In this document: piece by piece, positions 36,749 to 45,617 of the stretch
Layout: each line of letters opens with the position of its first letter
How positions within the stretch are numbered: the first letter of the stretch is position 1
Assembly: GCF_947499065.1 (NCBI RefSeq)
Contig: NZ_CANMMT010000004.1
Location: 248,001 to 312,000 of the forward strand
Direction of reading: 5' to 3'
DNA length: 64,000 bases
From: an uncultured Tenacibaculum sp.
GTDB taxonomy: Bacteria; Bacteroidota; Bacteroidia; Flavobacteriales; Flavobacteriaceae
The notes under the pieces: generated by a model
The model's input: only the letters and a program-made list of their open reading frames with translations
Databases searched by the model: none
What the model was told of the DNA's origin: nothing
Position numbers and translations under genes: made by a program

Positions 36749-37602
36749 TGAAAGAACTACATACATACCAGTTTAATTTAGATTCTTTTTTTGGAATTGT
36801 AGGTTATATACTTCTCGTCGGATTAGTAGTTTGGTTATTATCTAGAATTACGCGTTATATTATAGTTCAAATAATAAAACGAAGAAAAACAGATCGCTAT
36901 GGAAGAACAAGTATCTTGTTTTTTAGAAATTCGGTTAAGTTTTTTCTAGGTCTTTTCGGTATAGCCTATATTATTATGACTGTGCCAGCTTTTAGAAGTA
37001 AAGCTACTTTAATATTCTCAGGAGCCGGTATATTAGCTGCGATAATCGGTTTCGCGGCACAGGCAGCTTTATCGAACTTAATAGCGGGAGCTTTTATTGT
37101 TATTTTCCGTCCATTTAGAGTAGGAGATTATATTAAATTAGACGATACAAGGGTTGGTATTGTAGAAGACATTACTTTACGTCATACGGTAATTAATAAT
37201 TTTGAAAATAAACGATTAATTATACCAAATTCGGTAATTAGTACCGATTCAGTATTGAATCATACGATAGAAGATTCACATGTTTTAAGTTTTAATAATT
37301 TCAAACTAGGTATAAAGGCTAATATTGATTTAGCTAGAAAAATTATACAAGAAGAAGCTATAAAATTACCAACTGTAATTGATTTTAGAACTCCAGAACA
37401 AGTAATGGCAAACGCAGAGCAAGTAGATGTACGTGTAATAGATATACATCCAGATCACATACATATGCGTGCCTATGTTTGGTTGAATGAACCTTTTCAA
37501 GAGTTTAAAACAAAGTGTGCTTTAAAAGAAGCTGTACACAAACGTTTTTTAGCTGAAGGAGTACAACTTCCAATTCCTATTCATAAAGTACTCAAGGTAT
37601 AG
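36748..37602 (+). CDS. Small-conductance mechanosensitive channel (MscS family)
   Basis: The 284-residue membrane protein has three membrane segments. The pore-lining helix is in GAGILAAIIGFAAQAALSNLIAGAFIVIF, followed by the beta-domain signature FRVGDYIKLDDTRVGIVEDITLRHT and IPNSVI. The cytoplasmic alpha/beta vestibule ends the protein. It releases solutes upon osmotic downshock. It is the last gene of the parE-parC cluster and overlaps the racemase stop by one base. Confidence 0.93.
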   Translation: MKELHTYQFNLDSFFGIVGYILLVGLVVWLLSRITRYIIVQIIKRRKTDRYGRTSILFFRNSVKFFLGLFGIAYIIMTVPAFRSKATLIFSGAGILAAIIGFAAQAALSNLIAGAFIVIFRPFRVGDYIKLDDTRVGIVEDITLRHTVINNFENKRLIIPNSVISTDSVLNHTIEDSHVLSFNNFKLGIKANIDLARKIIQEEAIKLPTVIDFRTPEQVMANAEQVDVRVIDIHPDHIHMRAYVWLNEPFQEFKTKCALKEAVHKRFLAEGVQLPIPIHKVLKV

Positions 37603-37688
37603 ATATTTTTAAGAAAAAATTATAGCAAAATATATGTGAAATTTATTTTTTAGCTCTAGATTAGCATTATTAATTTAAATTTTAAAAC

Positions 37689-37877
37689 ATGAAATTACTA
37701 GGAAAAGAATTAACCAGAGAAGAACAATCAGAAATATTTGCAGGAGGTCCAAGTATAAGAAGATGTCAAAGGTTACTTAATAGATCAGATAGACATCTTA
37801 GAAGAGGTGATGAGGAAGGTTCTCAAAGGTTAATCGCGAAATTTGAAAAGATTTGTCAAGAGTACATTTTAAACTAA
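37689..37877 (+). CDS. Small peptide with a double-glycine leader (bacteriocin/RiPP-like precursor)
   Basis: The 62-residue product opens MKLLGKELTREEQSEIFAGG, which closely resembles the double-glycine leaders of Bacteroidota precursor peptides (L-S/T-x-E-E-Q-x-x-I-x-GG), with one extra residue before GG. Cleavage after Gly20 would release a 42-residue, very Arg-rich peptide with two Cys (positions 26 and 56). The gene stands alone with its own terminator. No C39-peptidase transporter or modification enzyme lies in the window. It could be a bacteriocin, signal or immune-type peptide, or simply a small helical protein; I consider the leader reading likely but unproven. Confidence 0.6.
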   Translation: MKLLGKELTREEQSEIFAGGPSIRRCQRLLNRSDRHLRRGDEEGSQRLIAKFEKICQEYILN

Positions 37878-37881
37878 AAAG

Positions 37882-37912
37882 AAAAAGCTTAACATTTATG
37901 TTAAGCTTTTTT
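37882..37912 (+). terminator. Terminator of the GG-leader peptide gene
   Basis: A 13-bp perfect stem (AAAAAGCTTAACA at 37882-37894 with its complement at 37899-37911) has a TTTA loop and a T tract. Confidence 0.92.
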
Positions 37913-37979
37913 ATATAGAATTAATTGAATCTTAATTTTATGAAATGTTTTTAATAATAATATTTACTATTATTAAAAA

Positions 37980-38285
37980 TTAGTTTTTAAACAAGAAGCC
38001 TAGACCTAAACGACCTAAAAACTTTTTTTCGAAAGCCCAAAAGAATTTAAATTGACCAAATACCCATCCAACTATAGGTAATGTTGCTTGATAAATAGGG
38101 AAAATTAATAAAATACGTAATGGCCAATAAATCCAAGCAGCAGTTGTTTCTTGGTGAAGCCCTAAGAAAGCTGTAATAGGTTTAGCAACCCAAGCTGCAA
38201 AAGAACCGTTAATAGCGAAAACAATTAGGATTGCTATGATTGCCCAATTATTTTCAATACCCCAACGTTGTTTTAATTTTTCCAT
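37980..38285 (-). CDS. DUF6787-like small membrane protein
   Basis: I start at the ATG at 38285 (101 residues, MEKLKQRWGIENNWAIIAILIVFAINGSFAAW). A longer TTG-initiated frame to 38372 would run into the methyltransferase gene. Two or three membrane segments and the pattern WGI-x-NW...ILIVFAINGS with the ending WVFGQFKFFWAFEKKFLGRLG fit the uncharacterised DUF6787 family as I remember it. It follows the rRNA methyltransferase gene on the same strand. Function is unknown. Confidence 0.65.
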   Translation of the reverse strand: MEKLKQRWGIENNWAIIAILIVFAINGSFAAWVAKPITAFLGLHQETTAAWIYWPLRILLIFPIYQATLPIVGWVFGQFKFFWAFEKKFLGRLGLGFLFKN

Positions 38286-38340
38286 AAGTAAATAATCGAC
38301 TGCAAAAATAGTTAAAAGATTAAGTGCAGACAAATAGATT

Positions 38341-39135
38341 TTATTTAAAATCTCGTTGTCGTTTAGCTTCAAAAATTAATATAGCAGCGGCCACGGAAAC
38401 ATTCATAGAGTCTATTTCTCCTTGCATAGGAATGTTTATATTCTGAGTTGCTTTGTCACGCCATTCTTGTGTTAATCCAGTTGCTTCAGTTCCTACCACT
38501 AATGCTGTAGCTTGTTTGTAATCGTTTTTATGATACTCATTAGAATTTTGCAATGTAGCACTGTAAATATGAATATTTTGCTGTTGCAAAAAAGTAATAG
38601 TTTCCTCTGTTGTACCAACACCTATTTGATTGGTAAATAAGCAACCAACACTAGAACGTACAATGTTAGGGTTGAATAAATCAGTTTTTGGATTAGCTAT
38701 TAATACTGCATCAATATTGGCTGCATCTGCCGATCGTAACATAGCTCCAATATTCCCAGGTTTTTCAATTCCTTCTAATACTAAAACAAGTGGAGTAGGA
38801 GTGTTAAATTGAATAGCACTCAACTCAAAACTTTTAGTTTTAACTACTGCAATTACGCCTTCGGTAGTATCTCGGTAAGCTAATTTTTGGTATACTTCTT
38901 TGGTTATTTCAATACAGTTAGTTGTATGCTTTTGTATTTCTTGTAAACTTTTTTCTGAAAATAATTCAGGAACAAATAAAATTGTTTCTATTTGATAACC
39001 TCCTTTAATTACTAAAGATATTTCACGTTTTCCTTCTACTAAAAACAACCCTTTTTTCTTTCGTTCTCTAGATTTGTCTTGTAGTTTTAATAAATCTTTT
39101 ATGTAAGAATTTTGCGTACTGCTAATTATTTTCAT
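38341..39135 (-). CDS. TrmH/SpoU-family RNA 2'-O-methyltransferase
   Basis: The 264-residue enzyme has the small N-terminal substrate-binding domain (KDLLKLQDKSRERKKKGLFLVEGKREISLVI). It then has the knotted SPOUT methyltransferase domain with VLEGIEKPGNIGAMLRSADAANIDAVL, VVGTEATGLTQEW and MQGEIDSMNVSVAAAILIFEA. It methylates ribose in rRNA or tRNA using S-adenosylmethionine; the target nucleotide is unknown. A TATTTTTG element ends four bases before the start codon, so the message may be leaderless. Confidence 0.92.
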   Translation of the reverse strand: MKIISSTQNSYIKDLLKLQDKSRERKKKGLFLVEGKREISLVIKGGYQIETILFVPELFSEKSLQEIQKHTTNCIEITKEVYQKLAYRDTTEGVIAVVKTKSFELSAIQFNTPTPLVLVLEGIEKPGNIGAMLRSADAANIDAVLIANPKTDLFNPNIVRSSVGCLFTNQIGVGTTEETITFLQQQNIHIYSATLQNSNEYHKNDYKQATALVVGTEATGLTQEWRDKATQNINIPMQGEIDSMNVSVAAAILIFEAKRQRDFK

Positions 39136-39139
39136 GTTG

Positions 39140-39147
39140 CAAAAATA
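39140..39147 (-). promoter_or_regulatory. -7 element TATTTTTG four bases before the methyltransferase start
   Basis: Minus-strand TATTTTTG, then CAAC, then ATG. The spacing implies a leaderless or almost leaderless transcript. Confidence 0.5.
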
Positions 39148-39198
39148 TTGAATATAGCGTATTTGACTTACTAGTTTTTAGATAAATTTTGAAGTATA

Positions 39199-39226
39199 AA
39201 AAAAGCTCGGTTAATACCGAGCTTCT
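39199..39226 (-). terminator. Terminator of the amidohydrolase operon
   Basis: A stem (AAGCTCGG at 39203-39210 with CCGAGCTT at 39217-39224) has a six-base loop and is followed on the minus strand by a seven-T tract. Confidence 0.88.
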
Positions 39227-39229
39227 TTG

Positions 39230-40528
39230 TTATTGATTTTTATACTTGTTGGAATATCGTTTCCATAATTTTGTTTGATGTGTTTCCAAACTAATTTTTC
39301 TTCCTTGTATAAAAGCGTCTGTTAAAATATTTGTTCGCATATCTAAAGCATCACCTTCTGAAATAAATAAAGTTGCGTCTTTACCTACAGCTAAAGTTCC
39401 TACTTTATCGCTTACTCCTAAAATTTTTGCATTGTTTTCTGTGATCAGTTGTACAGCTTTTTCTTTATCTAAACCATAAGCGGCATAAGTTCCAGCATAA
39501 AAAGGAAGATTTCTTGTATTCATACGTTCCATATCTCCTTCCATACCTAAACCTACTAAAATTCCTGCATCGCTTAACATTTTAGCAGAACGGAAAGGTA
39601 AATCATAGTCTTCATCTTCACCTCCAGGTAATCTGTGCGCTCTTTCTAAAATTACAGGAATATTATTGCTTTTTAATAAATCAGCTACTTTTTCTGCTTC
39701 TCTACCTTTTACAATTACAATATTCTTAATGCCAAGCTTTTTTAGAGTATTTACAGCATCTGTTATCGATTTTTGACCATTTACATGGACAAACATTTTT
39801 TGCGTACCATTTAACACTCCTTGTAAAGCTTCGTATGGTAAAATCTTTGCTTCTTTTTTACCAGCTAAATAATTCTTAGCACTGGTAATGTATTTTTCTA
39901 TATGATTAATACTTTTTTGGTAGTTTTTGTTAGGTTTAAAATTCCCTACACCACCAAAGCTCCAGCTTGTAGGTCTAAAGCTACTAGGCCAATTCATATG
40001 AACACCATCGTCTGTTTTTAAAACAGCATCTTCCCAGTTCCAAGCATCGAATTGTACAACCGATGATGTTCCTGATATTACACCTCCTCTTGGAGTTATT
40101 TGTGCCATAAAAACACCATTAGGTCTCATACTCTCAACAACCTTACTCTCTGTGTTGTAAGCAATAATACTACGTATATGAGGAAGCATATTTCCTGTTT
40201 CATCAAAATCTCTAGTAGCTCTTACAGCATCAATTTCAGCTAAACCTAATGAAGTATTAGCAGCAATAAAACCAGGATATACATGTTTTCCTTTAGCATT
40301 AATTACCGTACCTGCACGAGCTATTTTCATGTTAGCACTTCCAACAAAAGAAATTTTACCTTTAGAGAACATAATTAAAGAGTTTTCAATTACTTCTCCG
40401 TTTCCTAAGTGAGCTGTAGCTCCCTCAATACTATAATCGGTAGTTTGTTTAGAAGCTGGCGTTTGTTGTGCCATTATATTTCCTATGAATAAGAAACACA
40501 ATAGACTATATATTACTTTTAGTTTCAT
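39230..40528 (-). CDS. Exported amidohydrolase-fold protein lacking the HxH metal motif
   Basis: I start at the ATG at 40528 (432 residues), which gives a signal peptide MKLKVIYSLLCFLFIGNIMAQ. The amidohydrolase-like composite domain is visible (TAHLGNGEVIENSLIMFSKGKISFVG, and VGTLAVGKDATLFISEGDALDM at the end). Where metal-dependent amidohydrolases have DxHxH after GKxVxPGF, this protein reads AANTSLG, so the metal ligands appear lost. It lies 19 bases after the larger amidohydrolase gene and shares its operon. It may be a catalytically inactive partner subunit of that protein. Confidence 0.8.
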   Translation of the reverse strand: MKLKVIYSLLCFLFIGNIMAQQTPASKQTTDYSIEGATAHLGNGEVIENSLIMFSKGKISFVGSANMKIARAGTVINAKGKHVYPGFIAANTSLGLAEIDAVRATRDFDETGNMLPHIRSIIAYNTESKVVESMRPNGVFMAQITPRGGVISGTSSVVQFDAWNWEDAVLKTDDGVHMNWPSSFRPTSWSFGGVGNFKPNKNYQKSINHIEKYITSAKNYLAGKKEAKILPYEALQGVLNGTQKMFVHVNGQKSITDAVNTLKKLGIKNIVIVKGREAEKVADLLKSNNIPVILERAHRLPGGEDEDYDLPFRSAKMLSDAGILVGLGMEGDMERMNTRNLPFYAGTYAAYGLDKEKAVQLITENNAKILGVSDKVGTLAVGKDATLFISEGDALDMRTNILTDAFIQGRKISLETHQTKLWKRYSNKYKNQ

Positions 40529-40547
40529 GTTTGTTTTTTTTAAGTTC

Positions 40548-43490
40548 TTATTCAGTATCACAGTGGAATAATTTTTTAGTTTTCTTAGAAGGTGCTTGAG
40601 TTTTAGCTCCTTTTAATTTTTCTTGTAACATCATGTTAATCAATTTAGAACGCTCTTCTTTAATTGATTTTCTCTTTTGTAAATCGGCATCAATATCAAA
40701 GTAGATAGTACCATCAATAATTGTCTTTTCTGCTTTTGAATATACAGAAAGAGGGTTTCCACTCCATAAAACAACATCGGCATCTTTACCTTCTTTAATA
40801 CTTCCAGTTTGTTGATCTAAGTGTAATAACTTAGCAGGATTTATAGTTACTGTAGCCCAAGCTTCTTGTTCTGATAATCCACCATATTTTACCAATTTAG
40901 CTGCTTCTTGATTTAATCTTCTAGACATTTCTGCGTCATCAGAATTTATAGCAACCGTTACTCCTTGTCTGTGCATGATTGCTGCATTATAAGGAATTGC
41001 ATCATTTACTTCATACTTATAAGCCCACCAGTCGGCAAATGTAGATCCACCAACACCGTGTTTTTTCATTTTATCCGCTACTTTATATCCTTCTAAAATA
41101 TGTGTGAATGTGTTAATGTTGAAATCAAACATTTCAGCAACTTTCATTAACATATTAATTTCTGATTGAACGTAAGAGTGACATGAAATAAAACGTTCTT
41201 TATTTATAATTTCAGCCAAAGCTTCTAACTCTAAATCTTTACGGTATGGTTGACCACTTTTCTTTCTAGCATCGTATTCTTTAGCTCTTTGGAAATAATC
41301 AATATAAACTTGTTCAACTCCCATACGTGTTTGTGGAAAACGCACAGTTTGTAAATCTCCCCAGTTTGATTGCTTTACATTTTCTCCTAAAGCAAACTTG
41401 ATAAACTTAGGAGAGTTCTTGTAAATTAATTTATCAGCGTTTTCACCCCATTTTAATTTAAGTATTGCAGAACGTCCACCAATTGGGTTTGCCGAACCGT
41501 GTAATACTTGTATTGAAGTTACACCACCTGTTAAGTTTCTGTAAATATTAATATCATCAGGGTTTACAACATCTTCTATAGTAACTTCAGCAGTTGAATT
41601 ATGTCCTGCTTCATTTACTGCTGAAGTAGCAATATGTGAATGCTCATCAACAATTCCAGCTGTTAAGTATTTTCCAGTTCCATCAATAACTTTAGCTCCT
41701 CTAGAAGAAAGATTTTTACCTATTTGACTAATTTTTCCATTTTTAATTAAAACATCAGTATTGTTTAAAATAGTTCCATTTTCTGAAGTCCAAACTGTTG
41801 TGTTTTTAATTAAAATATTTTCTTGCTTTGGTTTATTAGTATTACCATATCCAACATTTGGATAAGTAACAGTCACTATTTCAGGAGTTTTATTTTTGTC
41901 TCCTTTTTTATCTTTTTTATCTTTCTTTTTAGAGTTGAAAACTGCTGTCCATTGCGATGTATTTCCATTATTATCTATAGCAGTTCCTTTTAAGTTTTTA
42001 TCTTCTACAAAACTTGATAAGCGTGTAAAATTATCACCTTCTCTCAAAGTAATCGTTACCCAGTTATCTTTAAAAGAAAATTTAGAATTTACTTTTTTAT
42101 CACCTTGTTTTATAGTTGCTTTTTGTTTAGCTCCTTTTCCACTAATAGTCATGTTATATGTTTTACCATTAGCAGTTAAAGTGTATTCTCCAGAAAGGTC
42201 TTTAATGTTCATTGGGTTTACAACATTTTTGTCTCCTTGAACCCAGTTTTCGTATAAAGTAGTATTCTTATCAAAAATATCTCCTGAAGTAATTAAGAAG
42301 TTAGCATAACTTCCATTGTTTAAGTTTCCAATCTTAGTGTTTTTAAGAATGTTTGCAGGAACTGTAGTTAAAGCTTCTAAAGCTTTTGTTTTGTTTAAAC
42401 CGTATTTTATAGCTTTTCTTAAGTTAGCAGTAAAGTCAGTTGCTTTTTTTAATTGATATGTTGTTAAAGCAAAAGGAACTTTATTTTTAGCTAATACTGA
42501 TGGATTAGATGGTTCTTGGTTCCATTTACGCATATCACTAAGTGCTACTTGATCAGCTAAAAAAGGGTCGCTAACATCGTAAGCTTTTCTAAAATTAATA
42601 GGAATTATAAAAGTAGCATTGGTATTCTTTATATCATTAATACGCTCAAATTCGTCACCACCACCAACTATGGTATATTGAATTCCAAACTCATCTCCAA
42701 TTTTATCAGCTCTTAAATCGTCTAGATAGTTTCCACCTCTAAAAATTTGAGCTAAGTCTTTTTTATTATTCAATGCTTGTAAAGATAAATCAGTGTTTTT
42801 CATTTTACCTTTAGCATACCAGTCAGCATCTAAATAAGTTTGCCTTAGTAAAGCCATTGCTCCCATACGAGAAGTAGGGTACATTTGACGCGATTTGTTA
42901 CTTCTACTAAAAGATAAATAGTTTCCTGATTCTTTGTCTAAAATTCTATAAGCATTAGTACTATTTGGGTTAAGTGCTACTAATATTCCATTTCCTTGCA
43001 TGATACCGTCTTCTAAGTGTGTATTTACAACACCAAAACCTAAGTTTAATAATTCTTTAGCTTTTTTAGTATCAAATTTAAATTGATTTAAAGGGTTTAC
43101 ATCAGGTCTAATATGATCATTCCAGTAGTATCCTTTTCTACCAGCATCGTATTGTGGACGCTTGCGTGACCATCCTTCTCCTTTTGGTGCTTGTATACCA
43201 AAAGTAGTATAGGCATCGATAAATGAAGGATAAATAGTTTTTCCTTTTAAGTCAATTACTTGTGCATTTTTTGGAATTGAAACAGACTTTCCACTACTTA
43301 CAACTTTACCGTCTTTTATAAGTAATGTTCCTTTTTTGATAATAGTATTTGGATTTACATAAATTTTAGCATTCGTAAATGCAAATACATTATTTTTTGA
43401 TGTTTTGACTCCTTTGTTATTTGGAAAATATTCTTGTGCATACACTGTAGACAAGCACATGAATAATAGGAGTAAGAGTGTTTTTCTCAT
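40548..43490 (-). CDS. Large exported tandem amidohydrolase-family protein
   Basis: The 980-residue product has a signal peptide (MRKTLLLLLFMCLSTVYAQ) and two amidohydrolase-type regions. The N-terminal half (about 20-440) has the fold landmarks but reads FIDAYTTFG where HxH is expected. A Lys-rich linker with a small beta domain follows (about 440-560). The C-terminal half keeps a full ligand set: HSH near residue 617 in VDEHSHI, later His in SCHSYVQ and FTHILEG, and Asp in AINSDDAEMS. It probably hydrolyses a C-N bond in the periplasm, perhaps in a peptide. The substrate is unknown. Confidence 0.85.
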   Translation of the reverse strand: MRKTLLLLLFMCLSTVYAQEYFPNNKGVKTSKNNVFAFTNAKIYVNPNTIIKKGTLLIKDGKVVSSGKSVSIPKNAQVIDLKGKTIYPSFIDAYTTFGIQAPKGEGWSRKRPQYDAGRKGYYWNDHIRPDVNPLNQFKFDTKKAKELLNLGFGVVNTHLEDGIMQGNGILVALNPNSTNAYRILDKESGNYLSFSRSNKSRQMYPTSRMGAMALLRQTYLDADWYAKGKMKNTDLSLQALNNKKDLAQIFRGGNYLDDLRADKIGDEFGIQYTIVGGGDEFERINDIKNTNATFIIPINFRKAYDVSDPFLADQVALSDMRKWNQEPSNPSVLAKNKVPFALTTYQLKKATDFTANLRKAIKYGLNKTKALEALTTVPANILKNTKIGNLNNGSYANFLITSGDIFDKNTTLYENWVQGDKNVVNPMNIKDLSGEYTLTANGKTYNMTISGKGAKQKATIKQGDKKVNSKFSFKDNWVTITLREGDNFTRLSSFVEDKNLKGTAIDNNGNTSQWTAVFNSKKKDKKDKKGDKNKTPEIVTVTYPNVGYGNTNKPKQENILIKNTTVWTSENGTILNNTDVLIKNGKISQIGKNLSSRGAKVIDGTGKYLTAGIVDEHSHIATSAVNEAGHNSTAEVTIEDVVNPDDINIYRNLTGGVTSIQVLHGSANPIGGRSAILKLKWGENADKLIYKNSPKFIKFALGENVKQSNWGDLQTVRFPQTRMGVEQVYIDYFQRAKEYDARKKSGQPYRKDLELEALAEIINKERFISCHSYVQSEINMLMKVAEMFDFNINTFTHILEGYKVADKMKKHGVGGSTFADWWAYKYEVNDAIPYNAAIMHRQGVTVAINSDDAEMSRRLNQEAAKLVKYGGLSEQEAWATVTINPAKLLHLDQQTGSIKEGKDADVVLWSGNPLSVYSKAEKTIIDGTIYFDIDADLQKRKSIKEERSKLINMMLQEKLKGAKTQAPSKKTKKLFHCDTE

Positions 43491-43567
43491 TGATAATTAA
43501 ATTGATTAAAGGTTAAAGGTATCTTTTTCTAAAAAGAAAGTATCTTGTTTTAACAAATAATTAAGAA

Positions 43568-44611
43568 TTATTTAAGCATTAATTTTCCAATTTTTTCATG
43601 TCCTGAAAGCCAAGCTGTATTCTCATCAACAAATTGAATGGCGTAGTATTTATCTTTACTAACTTCTTTCCATGAGATTCCACCATCATTAGAAAATGAA
43701 ATTCCAGTTTTACCTACTGCAAAAATTTCTTTTCCATTGGTGTTTGGTACATACTGTACACAACTTTTATAATTAGGGTTTTGATTGTCTGCAACAACAG
43801 TCCATGTTTTACCACCATCCTTAGTAATAGCTTTGTTAGCACAATTATCATCTTCTTTAGAATAGTTTCCCCCAATAGCAATCCCGTTATTTTCATCATA
43901 AAAATCAATAGAATAAATTCCTTGAGGACCATCACCTTGTACAATTGGTGTATTGTAAATTTTCCAAGTGTTACCGTAATCTACAGATTTTAAAATTCTA
44001 GCTTTGCTACCACCAGAAGCTATCCACACGGTTTTATTTATAATAGTAATATTGGTATTACTTGCAGCAAAAAAAGCTTCACCTTCTTCAAATTTAGGAA
44101 GTTTTTCACATGGTAATTTTTTCCAAGTAATTCCACCATTTGAAGTCAGTATGATTGAAGGGCAATCTTCTGTAGGGTCTCCAACAGCAATTCCATGCAA
44201 GCCATCATCAAAAAATTTCATACAATCGTAAAATACTTTTTCATGTTCTTCTTTGTAAACTAGTGTATCTTTTTCTAGATTCACCTTAAATAATAATGCA
44301 GGATTTGCAACTGAAAGAGCAAAAACTCCTTCTTTGTTCATAGCAATACTTCTAAAATTAGGAATGATAGAATCATTGTATTTTAGACGTTTTATATCCC
44401 AAGATTTACCTCCGTCTTGAGTTAAACCGAGAGCACCTTTAGAACCAGCGTATAATAATTCGTTTTCGGAAATTACTTGTATAGCACGAATACTAATACT
44501 ATCTTGTTTATATTCAGTTATTTTTACTGAATCGATATTTCTAGGAGTATACTCTTTTTTGCAAGAAAAAGAAATAATTACGACTAAAATTAAAAGTGAA
44601 ATTCGTTTCAT
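43568..44611 (-). CDS. Ycf48-like/BNR-repeat lipoprotein
   Basis: The 347-residue product has a lipoprotein signal (LVVIISFSCKKE, Cys near 17) and a beta-propeller marked by sialidase-type Asp boxes. These appear as LTQDGGKSWDI, LTSNGGITWKKL, KSVDYGNTWKIY, ITKDGGKTWTVV and FSNDGGISWKEV. Five repeats suggest a six- or seven-bladed propeller, as in Ycf48-like assembly factors and putative oxidoreductases of Bacteroidota. No sialidase catalytic Arg triad is evident. Role unknown, probably periplasmic. It is divergent from the patatin gene. Confidence 0.82.
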   Translation of the reverse strand: MKRISLLILVVIISFSCKKEYTPRNIDSVKITEYKQDSISIRAIQVISENELLYAGSKGALGLTQDGGKSWDIKRLKYNDSIIPNFRSIAMNKEGVFALSVANPALLFKVNLEKDTLVYKEEHEKVFYDCMKFFDDGLHGIAVGDPTEDCPSIILTSNGGITWKKLPCEKLPKFEEGEAFFAASNTNITIINKTVWIASGGSKARILKSVDYGNTWKIYNTPIVQGDGPQGIYSIDFYDENNGIAIGGNYSKEDDNCANKAITKDGGKTWTVVADNQNPNYKSCVQYVPNTNGKEIFAVGKTGISFSNDGGISWKEVSKDKYYAIQFVDENTAWLSGHEKIGKLMLK

Positions 44612-44659
44612 TTTTTGATATTTTTACAGAAATAAAAATAGATAAATCAATTTAATTCT

Positions 44660-45613
44660 ATGAAGAAAGCATTAGTAATTTCTGGAGGTGGAAGTAAAGG
44701 GGCATTCGCAGGTGGCGTTGCTCAATATTTAATGAAAGAAAAAGGAAAGGATTACGATATGTTTTTAGGAACTTCAACAGGAAGTTTAATGGTATCACAC
44801 CTAGCTTTAGGGATGGTTGATGAATTAAAAGATGTTTATACTTCTGTAGACCAAAAATCTATTTTTAGTAACAGTCCTTTTAAAATTAGAAAAGTAAATG
44901 GCGCCAAAGTAATTTCTATTAGACACAGAAATACTTTTTGGAACTTTTTAAATGGACGAAAGACTTTTGGAGAAAGTAAGAATCTAAGAAAGCTGATAAA
45001 AAAAAGTGTTACTAAAAAGATGTACCACCAAATACGAGAAGCTAATAAAGATGTTGTAGTAACGGTTTCTAATTTAACAGCCAATCAAATTGAATATAAA
45101 TCTATTTTAGATTGTAGTTATGATGATTTCTGCGATTGGGTTTGGGGTTCGTGCAATTATGTTCCTTTTATGAGTTTGTTAGAAAAAGACCATTGTCAAT
45201 ATGCAGATGGTGGTTTTGGTAGTTTAGTTCCTATAAGAGAAGCTATTTTAAGAGGAGCAACCGAAGTAGATGCTATTATCTTAGCTACTGAAGTTACTCA
45301 AATAAATAGATTACCAGCTAGAAATCCATTTTCTTTAATGATGGATACTTTCGATTTTATGCTAGAAAATGTTGAAAAACATAATATTACCATAGGGAAG
45401 TTATCTGCTAAACAGCACGATGTAAAATTGAATCTATACTATACACCTACCGTTTTAACAACCAATTCTTTAGTTTTTGAGAAAGAGAAGATGAAAAAAT
45501 GGTGGAAGTCTGGTTATAAATATGCTAAAAGATTGAATGAAGAAAAAATGAGTGAGTTTAGGCCAGAAATGATAGATAATCAAGAAATTGAAGAAGGATT
45601 AGAAAACTCTTAG
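44660..45613 (+). CDS. Patatin-like phospholipase
   Basis: The 317-residue protein carries the patatin signature set. The oxyanion-hole glycines are in SGGGSKGAFAGGV (about 7-19), the nucleophile is Ser in GTSTGS (about 39-44) and the catalytic Asp is in DGG (near 180, YADGGFGS). No signal peptide is seen. It would hydrolyse acyl ester bonds of phospholipids or similar lipids. The gene is followed after four bases by the DUF72 gene and ends in a shared terminator. The physiological substrate is unknown. Confidence 0.92.
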   Translation: MKKALVISGGGSKGAFAGGVAQYLMKEKGKDYDMFLGTSTGSLMVSHLALGMVDELKDVYTSVDQKSIFSNSPFKIRKVNGAKVISIRHRNTFWNFLNGRKTFGESKNLRKLIKKSVTKKMYHQIREANKDVVVTVSNLTANQIEYKSILDCSYDDFCDWVWGSCNYVPFMSLLEKDHCQYADGGFGSLVPIREAILRGATEVDAIILATEVTQINRLPARNPFSLMMDTFDFMLENVEKHNITIGKLSAKQHDVKLNLYYTPTVLTTNSLVFEKEKMKKWWKSGYKYAKRLNEEKMSEFRPEMIDNQEIEEGLENS

Positions 45614-45617
45614 TGTT

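Noticed and set aside
38286..38372. N-terminal extension of the DUF6787-like protein starting with TTG
   Set aside because: It would overlap the methyltransferase gene by 32 bases and use a rare start. The ATG at 38285 fits the family start better.
43714..43993. Short opposite-frame open frames inside the Ycf48-like gene
   Set aside because: They are shadows of a well-supported gene with clear repeat motifs.
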